From Paenirhodobacter hankyongi (GTDB lineage: Bacteria > Pseudomonadota > Alphaproteobacteria > Rhodobacterales > Rhodobacteraceae), in contig NZ_RCHI01000006.1 in NCBI RefSeq assembly GCF_003664585.1, forward strand, positions 173,872 to 237,871: a stretch of 64,000 nucleotides of DNA, read 5' to 3'. Of the stretch, positions 43,491-51,048 are shown one piece after another. How positions within the stretch are numbered: the first letter of the stretch is position 1; the number at the start of each line of letters is the position of its first letter. A model generated the notes under the pieces. It had not been told where the DNA came from. It searched no databases and saw nothing but the letters and a program-made list of their open reading frames with translations. The translations under genes were made by a program, and so were the position numbers.

Positions 43491-44719
43491 TACCGCGTTT
43501 CCTTCGGTCGCAGCACCAGCCAGATCAGCGCCGCACCGGCCAGCGTCAGGAAGGGCAGCATGGCCAGGTTCACCGCCTGCCAGCCCGCCTGCGGATCGCC
43601 CGCCGAGGCGCAGTTCATCAGGCTGCCCGAGCTGAGCGAGGCGAGGAACACGCCGCCGAAGACGACGAAATCGTTCATCCCCTGCACATGGCCGCGCTCG
43701 TCGGCGGTATGCGCCGAGGCGAGCATCGCGGTCGAGCCGATGAAGCCGAAGTTCCAGCCGAGCCCCAGCAGCATCAGTGCCAGGAAGAACTTCTCGATCT
43801 CGACCCCGCTCATCGCCACCGCGCCCGAGGCGGCCAGGATCACCAAGCCGATGCCGACGATCATCTCCTTGCCGAAGCGCGCGATCAGATGGCCGGTGAA
43901 GAACGAGGGGATATACATCGCCCAAATATGGGCAGAGACAATAAATGCCTTTTGTTCTCCGAAGCCGCAACCAACAACGGCGAGCGGGGTCGAGGTCATG
44001 ACCAGGTTCATCAGCGCATAGCTGACCATGCCGCAGATCATCGCCACTGCGATCACCGGGTCCTTCAGGAGCTCGCGCCGGCTGCGGCCCGGATGGGCGA
44101 CGCCCTTCGCCCGCCGGCCGGGGGCCGGGATGTCGAGAAAGGCGAAGAGGACCGGCCCCAGCAGGTTGATGACGATGATCGCGAGATAGGTTGCCATGAA
44201 CGGCACCACCATCGCCTGCTCGGTATACTGTGCCAAGAATGGGCCGATGATCGCCGCGGCGAGCCCGCCGGCCATCACGTAGGAGATCGCCTTCGGCTGG
44301 AACTCGGGGCTGGCGCCATCGGTCGCGGCAAAGCGATAGAAGCCCTGCGCCGACATGTAGACGCCGGTGAGCGCCGATCCCGCCATGAAGAGCGCGAAGG
44401 AGCCGATGTAGAGCGCATAGGCCGCGATCGCCGCGCCGATCCCGCCCGCCACCGTCGACAGGATGAAGCCCGCGCGCCGCCCCTTCGCCGCCATGAATTC
44501 CGACATCGGCTGCGCCGAGAGCACCGAGCCGAGCACGATCATCGACAGCGGCAGCGTCGAGAAACACGGGTTCGGCGCCAGCGACTGGCCGGCAAGCCCG
44601 CCCACGGTGAAGATCATCGACATCTGCGCGCCAAGGAAAGCCTGGGCGAGCACGAGGACGGCGACATTGCGCTTTTCGCGCGCGTCGGGGCCGGCGGGGG
44701 AGGAGGCGAGATCGGTCAT
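43490..44719 (-). CDS. MFS transporter
   Basis: 409 residues, twelve predicted transmembrane segments. The sequence NVAVLVLAQAFLGAQMSMIFTVGGLAGQSLAPNPCFSTLPLSMIVLGSVLSAQPMSEFMAAKGRRAGF ... GVYMSAQGFYRFAATD ... HVQGMNDFVVFGGVFLASLSSGSLMN matches a proteobacterial MFS group of unknown substrate. The ending GRRAGF after the second helix corresponds to MFS motif A. The start at 44719 is followed directly by a short polar N-terminus. It is divergent from the AlkA-like gene with 66 bases between. No substrate clue from neighbours. Confidence 0.82.
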   Translation of the reverse strand: MTDLASSPAGPDAREKRNVAVLVLAQAFLGAQMSMIFTVGGLAGQSLAPNPCFSTLPLSMIVLGSVLSAQPMSEFMAAKGRRAGFILSTVAGGIGAAIAAYALYIGSFALFMAGSALTGVYMSAQGFYRFAATDGASPEFQPKAISYVMAGGLAAAIIGPFLAQYTEQAMVVPFMATYLAIIVINLLGPVLFAFLDIPAPGRRAKGVAHPGRSRRELLKDPVIAVAMICGMVSYALMNLVMTSTPLAVVGCGFGEQKAFIVSAHIWAMYIPSFFTGHLIARFGKEMIVGIGLVILAASGAVAMSGVEIEKFFLALMLLGLGWNFGFIGSTAMLASAHTADERGHVQGMNDFVVFGGVFLASLSSGSLMNCASAGDPQAGWQAVNLAMLPFLTLAGAALIWLVLRPKETR

Positions 44720-44785
44720 GGCGAAAGGCCTAGCCTTCCGCGCGGGGGCTGGCAAGCGTCGCGACAATCGGGCAGGGTGGGCGCC

Positions 44786-45418
44786 ATGGTTGGACGGATC
44801 ATCACCACCGAGGACGACGTGGCCGAGGGCGCGGCCTGGCTTGCGGCGCGCGAGCCGGCCTTTGCGCGCGCGCTCGAGACCACCGGCCCCTGGCCGCTGC
44901 GCCGCCGTGCCGACGGGTTCGAGGCGCTGCGCGATGCGATCATCGGCCAGCAGGTCTCGGTTGCGGCGGCGAACGCGATCCGGGCCAAGGTGCTGGCGGC
45001 GGGGTTCGGGGGCGAGGCGGCGCTGGTCTCGGCCTCGGAGGACGCTCTGCGCGGCTGCGGCCTGTCGCGGCAGAAGGTGCGCTATCTGCAGGCGCTGGCG
45101 GGCTCGGGCATCGACTTCGATGCGCTGCGGATGCTTCCGGACGAGGAGGTGATCGCGACGTTGCTGCCGCTTCCCGGCATCGGGCGCTGGACCGTCGAGA
45201 TGTATCTGATCTTTGCGCTTGGCCGGGCCGATGTCTTTGCCGTCGACGATCTGGCGCTGGCCGAGGCGGCGCGGCTGCTCTTCGGTCTGCCCGAGCGGCC
45301 GAAGCGGCGCGCCTTCAATGACCTTGCTGCCGCCTGGTCGCCCTGGCGGGCGGTTGCGGCGCGCGGGCTCTGGGCCTGGTATGCCGCGATGAAACAACGA
45401 GAAGGAGTGGCGCCATGA
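44786..45418 (+). CDS. AlkA-like DNA-3-methyladenine glycosylase
   Basis: 210 residues of the HhH-GPD superfamily. The helix-hairpin-helix LPGIGRWTVEMYLIFALGRADVF starts near 129, with the catalytic Asp in AVDDLAL (D154 or D155). It lacks the N-terminal TBP-like domain of E. coli AlkA (282 residues), like the shorter Mag-type enzymes. It removes alkylated purines such as 3-methyladenine in base-excision repair. The reading frame is open far upstream but only as a shadow of the MFS gene; the ATG at 44786 gives a family-like start. It overlaps the esterase gene by four bases (ATGA), so they are co-translated. Confidence 0.88.
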   Translation: MVGRIITTEDDVAEGAAWLAAREPAFARALETTGPWPLRRRADGFEALRDAIIGQQVSVAAANAIRAKVLAAGFGGEAALVSASEDALRGCGLSRQKVRYLQALAGSGIDFDALRMLPDEEVIATLLPLPGIGRWTVEMYLIFALGRADVFAVDDLALAEAARLLFGLPERPKRRAFNDLAAAWSPWRAVAARGLWAWYAAMKQREGVAP

Positions 45419-46077
45419 CGCGCGAGCTGAAATCGGGGCGCGTCGCGCCGCAATCGGGCGAGGTGAAATCGCTCGTCGTCTTCCTGCACGGCTATGGCGC
45501 CGACGGGGCGGATCTGCTTGGCCTCGCCGAGCCGCTCGCGCCGCATCTGCCGGACACGCTCTTCGTTGCCCCCGACGCGCCCGAGCCCTGCGCCGGCAAT
45601 CCCTTCGGTCGGCAGTGGTTCCCGATCCCGCGGCTCGACGGCTCGACCATGGAGCAGGCGGCCGAGGGGGCGGCGCGCGCGGCCGAGGATCTGAACGCCT
45701 TTCTCGACGGTCTGCTGGCGGCCGAGGGGCTGAGCCCGTCGCAGCTGGCGCTGGTGGGCTTTTCGCAGGGCACGATGATGTCGCTCGAGGTCGCGCCGCG
45801 GCGGGCCGAGCCGGTCGCCTGCGTCGTCGCCTTCTCGGGGCGGCTGCTGCGGCCCGAGGCGCTGGCGGCCGAGGCGGTGTCGAGACCGCCGGTGCTGTTG
45901 CTGCATGGCGACGCCGATCCGATGGTGCCCTTCGAGGAGATGAGCGTGGCGGGCGACGCGCTGGTGGCGGCCGGGTTCGAGACCTATGGGCATGTGATGA
46001 AGGGCACGGGCCATGGCATTTCGCCCGACGGGCTGAGCGTGGCGCTGGCCTTCCTCAAGCAGTATCTGCCCGGCTGA
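45415..46077 (+). CDS. Phospholipase/carboxylesterase (alpha/beta hydrolase)
   Basis: 220 residues of the YpfH/EstB-type carboxylesterase group. The nucleophile is S117 in GFSQG, the acid is D168 (GDADPMVP), and the base is H200 (GTGHGI). The oxyanion region is FLHGYGADGADLLGLA. It hydrolyses short acyl esters or thioesters in the cytoplasm; there is no signal peptide. It forms a two-gene unit with the glycosylase by a four-base overlap. A short hairpin (TGCCCG-GAAAA-CGGGCA, 46087-46103) follows without a T run. The physiological substrate is unknown. Confidence 0.87.
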   Translation: MTRELKSGRVAPQSGEVKSLVVFLHGYGADGADLLGLAEPLAPHLPDTLFVAPDAPEPCAGNPFGRQWFPIPRLDGSTMEQAAEGAARAAEDLNAFLDGLLAAEGLSPSQLALVGFSQGTMMSLEVAPRRAEPVACVVAFSGRLLRPEALAAEAVSRPPVLLLHGDADPMVPFEEMSVAGDALVAAGFETYGHVMKGTGHGISPDGLSVALAFLKQYLPG

Positions 46078-46172
46078 TCCGCGCCTTGCCCGGAAAACGG
46101 GCAGCTGTCATATCCCTGTCGCGCTGCCATGCCATCCATGCTGCATGGCGGCGAGGTCGCAGATCGCGATGC

Positions 46173-46200
46173 TTGCCAGACTCGGAACGCCATATATAGT
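46173..46200 (+). promoter_or_regulatory. Promoter of the HNH gene
   Basis: TTGCCA (46173-46178) and TATAGT (46195-46200) are 16 bases apart, within an AT-rich island (CATATATAGT). Transcription would start near 46207, so the ATG at that position would be leaderless and the ATG at 46270 is the better start. Confidence 0.6.
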
Positions 46201-46269
46201 TGAGGTATGGCAGGGGCGGGGCTCCCCGCCCCGGTGCCGGATCGGCGACAGGGCGGAAGTGGGGTGCGC

Positions 46270-46869
46270 ATGCTGGACCATGGAGACAGGTCGGATTTCC
46301 GAACGCAATTCGTGCGCGAGCCATCGGCGCTGCGCCATTATCCGGCGCTGGTGCTGAACGCCGATTTCCGGCCGCTCAGCTATTACCCGCTGTCGCTCTG
46401 GCCCTGGCAGGAGACGATCAAGGCGGTCTGCCTCGACCGGGTCGCGATCCTCGCCGAATATGACGAGGTGGTGCGCTCGCAAAGAGAGGCGATACGCATC
46501 CCCTCGGTGGTCGTGCTGAAAGAATATGTCCGTCCCCAGAAGCGCGTGGCTTTCACGCGCTTCAATCTTTTTCTGCGGGACGGTTTTTGCTGCCAGTATT
46601 GCGGTTCGAAGGGGGATCTGACCTTCGACCATGTCGTGCCGCGCTCGAAGGGGGGCGTGACGAGCTGGGAGAATGTCGTCGCGGCCTGTGCGCCGTGCAA
46701 CCTGAAGAAGGCGAACAAGCCGCTGCGCGCCTCGGGGTTGCGGCTGAAGCGGGTTCCGCGGGCGCCGACGCCCGCAGAGATGCACGAGGCCGGGCGGCGC
46801 TTCCCGCCGGGGCACCTGCACGACAGCTGGATCGACTTTCTCTATTGGGATGCCGAGCTCGACGAATGA
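46270..46869 (+). CDS. HNH endonuclease family protein
   Basis: 199 residues. The HNH nuclease module lies in the second half: FCCQYCGSKGDLTFDHVVPRSKGGVTSWENVVAACAPCNLKKANK, with two CxxC zinc pairs, the DH catalytic pair and the Asn of WENVV. The N-terminal half (ALRHYPALVLNADFRPLSYYPLSLWPWQETIKAV ... RSQREAIRIPSVVVLKEYVRPQKRVAFTRFNLFLRD) is the usual partner of this very conserved alphaproteobacterial and cyanobacterial group, whose role is not established. No restriction, phage or toxin genes accompany it, so a house-keeping DNA role is more likely. An in-frame ATG at 46207 coincides with the predicted transcription start and is less likely. Confidence 0.87.
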   Translation: MLDHGDRSDFRTQFVREPSALRHYPALVLNADFRPLSYYPLSLWPWQETIKAVCLDRVAILAEYDEVVRSQREAIRIPSVVVLKEYVRPQKRVAFTRFNLFLRDGFCCQYCGSKGDLTFDHVVPRSKGGVTSWENVVAACAPCNLKKANKPLRASGLRLKRVPRAPTPAEMHEAGRRFPPGHLHDSWIDFLYWDAELDE

Positions 46870-46885
46870 GACGGCCCGGCCCGGG

Positions 46886-47053
46886 CTATTCGACCCGGGC
46901 GAGCAGCCGCGCCAGTGCCGCCGCGCCCAGAAGCGCGATGGCCAGAGCCGCAAGCGGCACCCCCGCCTTCGCGGCCATCCACAGCGTCGCGCCGGCGGCC
47001 AGGATCACGGCGCAGATCAGCAACAGGAAATGGGGCAGGGGTATCGGTTCCAT
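46886..47053 (-). CDS. Small two-helix membrane protein
   Basis: 55 residues, beginning MEPIPLPHFLLLICAVILAA and ending RLLARVE. Two hydrophobic helices (about 8-27 and 31-50) are joined by a short AAKAGVP turn. A perfect AGGAGG lies seven bases before the ATG, and the frame uses the normal codon pattern of this genome, so it is very probably real although short. Convergent with the HNH gene (16 bases between stops) and divergent from the radical SAM gene. Function is unknown. Confidence 0.75.
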   Translation of the reverse strand: MEPIPLPHFLLLICAVILAAGATLWMAAKAGVPLAALAIALLGAAALARLLARVE

Positions 47054-47168
47054 CGCGGGCCTCCTGCCGTTTACTATGGGCGCGCGCGAGGCAAAGGAAA
47101 AGCCCCCGGTGCACCCGCAGCATCAGATTGCGCTTCACGCTTGAGTGCGCGCGAATCGACTTGAAAAC

Positions 47169-47183
47169 GTTCTTGTTTCGTTC
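47169..47183 (+). promoter_or_regulatory. LexA-type SOS box (GTTC-N7-GTTC)
   Basis: GTTCTTGTTTCGTTC matches exactly the alphaproteobacterial LexA site GTTC-N7-GTTC described from R. sphaeroides recA. It lies 12 bases before the radical SAM gene start. Control by LexA is inferred. Confidence 0.7.
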
Positions 47184-47195
47184 CAGATTCCGCGC

Positions 47196-48293
47196 ATGAC
47201 CGAGCTGCCCCTGATCCTGCCTCCCGCCGATCCGCGCACGCGCCTCAAGGCGCGCGGCGCCGCGAGCCGCCCCGCCGGCCGGTTCGAGCCCTACGAGCGG
47301 CTGTGGGAGCCCGACGGCTGGGATCTGCCCGAGGATGAGGTGCTGTTGCGCACCGAGGTCAGCATCGAGCATCCGCGCAGCATCATCACCCGCAACGACA
47401 GCCCCGATCTGGCCTTCGACCGCTCGATCAACCCCTATCGGGGCTGCGAGCATGGCTGCATCTATTGCTTCGCGCGGCCTTCGCACGGCTATCTGGGCTT
47501 GTCGGCGGGGCTCGATTTCGAGACCCGGCTGGTGGCCAAGCCCGAGGCGCCCGCGGTGCTCGAGCGAGAGCTGCGGCGCAAGGGCTATCAGGTGGCGCCG
47601 ATCGCCATCGGCACCTCGACCGACCCCTATCAGCCGATCGAGTCGAAGATGGGGGTGATGCGCGGTCTGCTCGAGGTGCTTGATGCCTTCAACCACCCGG
47701 TGGCGATCACCACCCGCGGCGCGGGCATCCTGCGCGATCTCGACCTTCTGGCCGGCATGGCAGAGCGCGGCCTGGTGCATGTGGGCGTCAGCCTGACCAC
47801 GCTCGACGACGAGCTGGCGCGCAAGATGGAGCCGCGCGCGCCCGCGCCGCGCACCCGGCTGCGGATGATGCGCGAGCTGTCGCGTGCCGGGGTGCCGGTG
47901 CGGGTGATGGCGGCGCCGATCATCCCGGGGCTGACCGATCACGCGCTCGAGGCGATCCTGACCGAGGCGCGGCGGGCGGGGGCGCAGGCGGCAGCGATGA
48001 TCCCCTTGCGCCTGCCCAACGAGGTGGCACCGCTCTTTGCCGACTGGCTGCAGCGCCAGTATCCGGCGCGGGCCGAGCGGGTGCTGAACGCGATCGCGGC
48101 CTTCCGCGGCGGGCGGCTGAACGACCCGCGCTTCGGCAGCCGGATGACCGGCGAAGGCACCGAGGCCGAGCTGCTGGCGCAGCGCTATGCGCTCTCGTGT
48201 CGCCGGCTCGGGTTCGACCGGCCGCTTCCCGCGCTCGATGTCACGCGTTTTGCGCCGCCGCCGCGGGCGGGCGATCAGCTCGAGCTGTTCTAG
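47196..48293 (+). CDS. PA0069-family radical SAM protein
   Basis: 365 residues. The radical SAM cluster motif C84xxxC88xxC91 lies in YRGCEHGCIYCFARPSHGYLG. The following GTSTDPYQPIESKMGVMRGLLEVL and TTRGAGILRDLDLL are typical of the PA0069/Rv2578c family, related to spore photoproduct lyase-like enzymes. It presumably uses a [4Fe-4S] cluster and SAM to form a radical on an unknown substrate. The ATG at 47196 follows a LexA-type box by 12 bases, leaving no clear ribosome-binding site; an in-frame GTG at 47145 lies upstream of the box and is less likely. The SOS box supports a DNA-repair role. The stop overlaps the convergent next gene by four bases. Confidence 0.87.
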   Translation: MTELPLILPPADPRTRLKARGAASRPAGRFEPYERLWEPDGWDLPEDEVLLRTEVSIEHPRSIITRNDSPDLAFDRSINPYRGCEHGCIYCFARPSHGYLGLSAGLDFETRLVAKPEAPAVLERELRRKGYQVAPIAIGTSTDPYQPIESKMGVMRGLLEVLDAFNHPVAITTRGAGILRDLDLLAGMAERGLVHVGVSLTTLDDELARKMEPRAPAPRTRLRMMRELSRAGVPVRVMAAPIIPGLTDHALEAILTEARRAGAQAAAMIPLRLPNEVAPLFADWLQRQYPARAERVLNAIAAFRGGRLNDPRFGSRMTGEGTEAELLAQRYALSCRRLGFDRPLPALDVTRFAPPPRAGDQLELF

Positions 48294-49246
48294 GCGCGGC
48301 GCGCGGCAGTGATCGGCTGGGCCGCGCCAAGCCGCGCGGTGATCTCGTCATGCGTCGGGCGCGCGTCGCGGGCGGTGGTTTCCAGCGCCTCGCGCATCGC
48401 CCCGAGATGCGCCGCCGTCAGCCCGGCACCGCCGCCGATGATCCGCGCGCCCGCGTCTCGCGCGAGTCGGGCGAATTCCGCCATCCGCCGCGGATCGCTT
48501 TCGGTGCCGTCCTCGGTCAGCGCATCGGCCTGCGCATCGGCCTGGGCAATCAGCGGGTGTTCGACGCCCGCCGCGCAAAGGGTGAGCAGCGTGTGCAGCA
48601 GCCGCGCCGGCCCCGGCCCTTCGGCGCCAAGCGCCTCGGGCTGCGGCGCCAGCGCGCCGGCCTGCGCCGCGAAGGGGGCGGGGGCAAGGCCCATCAGCGT
48701 GCGCCCGGCACTGTCGAAGCGCATCGTGCCGCACCAGCTGAGTCCGGCGCGCTGCGCAGCCTCGGCCGCCGCCGCCAGTTCCTCGAGCGCGGCGAACCCG
48801 CCCAGCCACAGCACGCTGGCGCCGCCGTCGCGCAATGCCTCGGCCTGTTCGTGGAAGATCTCGACGGCGAGCGCGTGGCGCAGCGTGCCCATCGGCGCGA
48901 AGATCTCGCCCGTCGGCCCGATCGCGCCGGCGACGACTACCCGACGCTCGCTGCGCTCGGCGGCCTCCTGCGCGATCTCGGCCGCCATGCGGCTGAGCAC
49001 CGCCGCGCGGGCCTGAGCGCCGTGGGGGCGCAGCCGCGAGGCATTGGCGCCGGCCGAGTTCGTGCGGATCAGGTCGGCGCCCGCGTCGATCGCGGCCTTT
49101 GCCACCGCCTGGATCCGGGCGGGGGCGGCGAAGGCCGCGGGCGCGCCGCGCTCGAGCGCGAGGCCTGCGGGGCCGCGCTCGGGCAGGCCGTCGGTCAGCA
49201 GCACATCGCGCGCGGCAAGCAGGCGGGCGAGGGTCTCGGCAGGCAT
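48290..49246 (-). CDS. Homocysteine S-methyltransferase-like protein lacking the zinc Cys pair
   Basis: 318 residues with the homocysteine methyltransferase barrel: LLTDGLPERGPAG at the start, AIDAGADLIRTNSAGANASRL, and VVVAGAIGPTGE. In active enzymes the C-terminal motif is GGCCG, whose two cysteines bind zinc and homocysteine thiolate. Here it reads GGGAG (271-275), so both are replaced; an earlier Cys in LTLCAAGVEH may match the first ligand. It therefore cannot be assumed to be a canonical MmuM/BHMT enzyme and may have another role or be inactive. AGGAAG precedes the ATG. It is convergent with the radical SAM gene, overlapping by four bases. No methionine or betaine genes are adjacent. 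Confidence 0.8.
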   Translation of the reverse strand: MPAETLARLLAARDVLLTDGLPERGPAGLALERGAPAAFAAPARIQAVAKAAIDAGADLIRTNSAGANASRLRPHGAQARAAVLSRMAAEIAQEAAERSERRVVVAGAIGPTGEIFAPMGTLRHALAVEIFHEQAEALRDGGASVLWLGGFAALEELAAAAEAAQRAGLSWCGTMRFDSAGRTLMGLAPAPFAAQAGALAPQPEALGAEGPGPARLLHTLLTLCAAGVEHPLIAQADAQADALTEDGTESDPRRMAEFARLARDAGARIIGGGAGLTAAHLGAMREALETTARDARPTHDEITARLGAAQPITAARRA

Positions 49247-49310
49247 GGTGTCACTTCCTGTGCGGCGCGGAGGCCCGACCTTGCGGGGCAGGGGACACGG
49301 GCGCGGATGT

Positions 49311-49340
49311 GAAAAACCCTCCGGCAGCTGCGCCGGAGGG
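49311..49340 (-). terminator. Rho-independent terminator of the zeta subunit gene
   Basis: CCCTCCGGC / GCCGGAGGG nine-base stem with a six-base loop, followed on the minus strand by a run of five T residues. It lies about 35 bases after the stop. Confidence 0.9.
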
Positions 49341-49374
49341 CGTCTTGCGCAATCGACGGAGCCTCGGCTCCGGA

Positions 49375-49686
49375 TCAGCCCTCGGCGATCTGCTTCGCGG
49401 CGGCGGCGAGCGCCTCGGCGAGTTTCGCCCGCACCGTCGCCTCGTCGGCGCGCGGGCCGAGGTCAGCCACCAGCTTGCGCACCACGTCTTCCTTGCCGGC
49501 CTCGAAGAAGTCGGCGGTCAGCAGCGAGGTGACATAGGCATCGGCCTCCTCGTCGGCCTTGCCCATCATCTCGGCGGCCCAGAGTGCGACCATCTTCACC
49601 GCGCGTGCGCCCTCGCGGAAGCGCTTGTCGGTGTCATGGGCGAACTTGGATTCATATGCCTGTTCGCGGTCGTCAAAGGTGGTCAT
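49375..49686 (-). CDS. F1F0-ATPase inhibitor zeta subunit (DUF1476)
   Basis: 103 residues. The sequence MTTFDDREQAYESKFAHDTDKRFREGARAVKMVALWAAEMMG ... YVTSLLTADFFEAGKEDVVRKLVADL is clearly DUF1476, the zeta subunit first described in Paracoccus denitrificans. Its N-terminal helix blocks rotation of F1, preventing wasteful ATP hydrolysis in alphaproteobacteria. It acts in the cytoplasm on F1. The gene is monocistronic with its own strong terminator, far from the ATP synthase operon as is usual. Its promoter region is shared back to back with purC. Confidence 0.93.
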   Translation of the reverse strand: MTTFDDREQAYESKFAHDTDKRFREGARAVKMVALWAAEMMGKADEEADAYVTSLLTADFFEAGKEDVVRKLVADLGPRADEATVRAKLAEALAAAAKQIAEG

Positions 49687-49779
49687 GGCCGTGTCCCCCC
49701 GGGAAATTGGTTGCCCTTAGGTTGACATATGCCCGCCTCGGCGGGCCACTTCAAGGGTGCAGATCGGCGCAGCGCGACC

Positions 49780-49791
49780 GCTAGCGCTAAT
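49780..49791 (+). promoter_or_regulatory. Degenerate GTTAGCGCTAAC-like site upstream of purC
   Basis: GCTAGCGCTAAT matches the edd/zwf operator at 10 of 12 positions and keeps its core TAGCGCTAA. It lies about 50 bases upstream of the predicted purC -35. Whether it is bound is unknown; it may be chance. Confidence 0.3.
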
Positions 49792-49843
49792 GCTGCGCAC
49801 GCGAATGTTGGCGGCCAAAACCGCAAGGCCGCGCGCCTTTGCC

Positions 49844-49872
49844 TTGCGGCGCCGCAAGCCTTGTCCTATAGG
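49844..49872 (+). promoter_or_regulatory. purC promoter overlapping palindromes
   Basis: TTGCGG (49844-49849) and TATAGG (49867-49872) are 17 bases apart. The -35 lies inside the perfect 16-base palindrome CTTGCGGCGCCGCAAG (49843-49858), and its left half also pairs with CCGCAAGGC at 49821-49829. Such overlap suggests repressor binding or an RNA structure upstream of the start. Transcription would begin near 49879. Confidence 0.6.
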
Positions 49873-49959
49873 GGCCCAAAGGGCCCTGCGCCCGTTCGCC
49901 CGGTGCGGGCCCAGGGGAGCTGCCCCCGGGGCAGCCGGGCCGCAGAAGGAACCATGCCC

Positions 49960-50721
49960 ATGTCACCGCGCCGCAAGAAGATCTACGAAGGCAAAGCGAA
50001 GATCCTGTATGAAGGCCCGGAGCCGGGCACGCTCGTGCAGTACTTCAAGGATGACGCCACCGCCTTCAACGCGCAGAAGAAAGCGACGATCGAGGGCAAG
50101 GGCGTGCTGAACAACCGCCTGTGCGAGTTCTTCATGCAGGGGCTGACCAACATCGGCATCCCGAACCACTTCATCCGCCGCCTGAACATGCGCGAGCAGC
50201 TGATCCGCCAGGTCGAGATCATCCCGCTCGAGGTGATCGTGCGCAACTTCGCCGCCGGCTCGATCGCGAAACGTCTGGGCATGGAAGAGGGCACCGCCCT
50301 GCCGCGCCCGATCGTCGAATACAGCTACAAGAACGACGCGCTCGGCGACCCGCTGGTCCCCGAGGAATACATCGTCGCCTTCGGCTGGGCGAACCAGCAG
50401 GATCTTGACGATATCGTCTCGCTTGCGCTGCGGGTGAACGACTTCCTCGCCGGCGTGTTCTATGGCGTCGGCATCAAGCTCGTCGATTTCAAGATCGAGA
50501 TCGGCCGGGTCTGGGATGGCGATTTCATGCGCCTGGTCGTCGCCGACGAGATCTCGCCCGACAGCTGCCGGCTGTGGGACGTGAAGACCGGCGCGCATCT
50601 CGACAAGGACGTGTTCCGCCGCGATCTGGGCAGCCTGACGGATGCCTATACCGAGGTGGCGAAGCGTCTTGGCGTGCTGCCGACCAATCCCGAGCCGATG
50701 AAGCCCACCCTGATCAACTGA
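49960..50721 (+). CDS. purC: Phosphoribosylaminoimidazole-succinocarboxamide synthase
   Basis: 253 residues. [32 protein letters not shown] is the ATP-binding beginning of SAICAR synthase, [16 protein letters not shown] and [34 protein letters not shown] are the two PROSITE-type signatures. It joins CAIR and aspartate with ATP in purine biosynthesis. Two starts are possible (49954 and 49960); the second has AAGGA at a better spacing of nine bases and gives the usual protein length. It heads purC-purS-purQ, with purS 12 bases downstream. Expression is likely from the TTGCGG/TATAGG promoter. Confidence 0.95.
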   Translation: MSPRRKKIYEGKAKILYEGPEPGTLVQYFKDDATAFNAQKKATIEGKGVLNNRLCEFFMQGLTNIGIPNHFIRRLNMREQLIRQVEIIPLEVIVRNFAAGSIAKRLGMEEGTALPRPIVEYSYKNDALGDPLVPEEYIVAFGWANQQDLDDIVSLALRVNDFLAGVFYGVGIKLVDFKIEIGRVWDGDFMRLVVADEISPDSCRLWDVKTGAHLDKDVFRRDLGSLTDAYTEVAKRLGVLPTNPEPMKPTLIN

Positions 50722-50733
50722 GGAGCGCCCGCG

Positions 50734-50973
50734 ATGAAGGCCCGTGTTCATGTCATGCTGAAGGATGGGGTGCTCGACCCGCAGGGCGAGGCCGTGCGTG
50801 CCGCGCTTGGCCACATGGGCTTCTCGGGGGTCGCGGCCGTGCGTCAGGGCAAGGTGATCGAGCTCGATCTCGCCGCGACCGACACGGCCGCGGCGGAAGC
50901 CGAGGTCAAGGCGATGTGCGAGAAGCTGCTCGCCAACACCGTGATCGAGAAATACACCGTCGAGATCGCCTGA
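50734..50973 (+). CDS. purS: Phosphoribosylformylglycinamidine synthase subunit PurS
   Basis: 79 residues, the typical PurS length: MKARVHVMLKDGVLDPQGEAVRAALGHMGF ... VRQGKVIELDLAATDTAAAEAEVKAMCEKLLANTVIEKYTVEIA. PurS forms a dimer that holds PurQ and the large PurL together, enabling ammonia channelling in FGAM synthesis. GAGG lies before the ATG and only 12 bases separate it from purC. The purL gene is not in the window, so the enzyme complex is encoded in at least two places. Confidence 0.94.
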   Translation: MKARVHVMLKDGVLDPQGEAVRAALGHMGFSGVAAVRQGKVIELDLAATDTAAAEAEVKAMCEKLLANTVIEKYTVEIA

Positions 50974-50983
50974 TCCCCGGCGG

Positions 50984-51033
50984 GCGGGGGCGCTGCCCCC
51001 GCACCCCCGAGGTATTTTGGGCAAGATGAAAGC
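50984..51033 (+). repeat. Interspersed two-part intergenic repeat, copy D (forward), inside the pur operon
   Basis: The hairpin GCGGGGGC, loop GCT, GCCCCCGC (50984-51002) is followed by CCCCCGAGGTATTTTGGGC and AAGATGAAAGC (51004-51033). It lies between purS and purQ; the purQ ribosome-binding site (CAGGAG) begins immediately after. There is no T run, so it may allow read-through. Confidence 0.8.
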
Positions 51034-51048
51034 AGGAGTGCCCCCGCG

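Noticed and set aside
46207..46269. Longer start for the HNH gene at 46207
   Set aside because: The ATG coincides with the predicted transcription start after TATAGT and adds a Gly/Pro/Arg stretch unlike the family.
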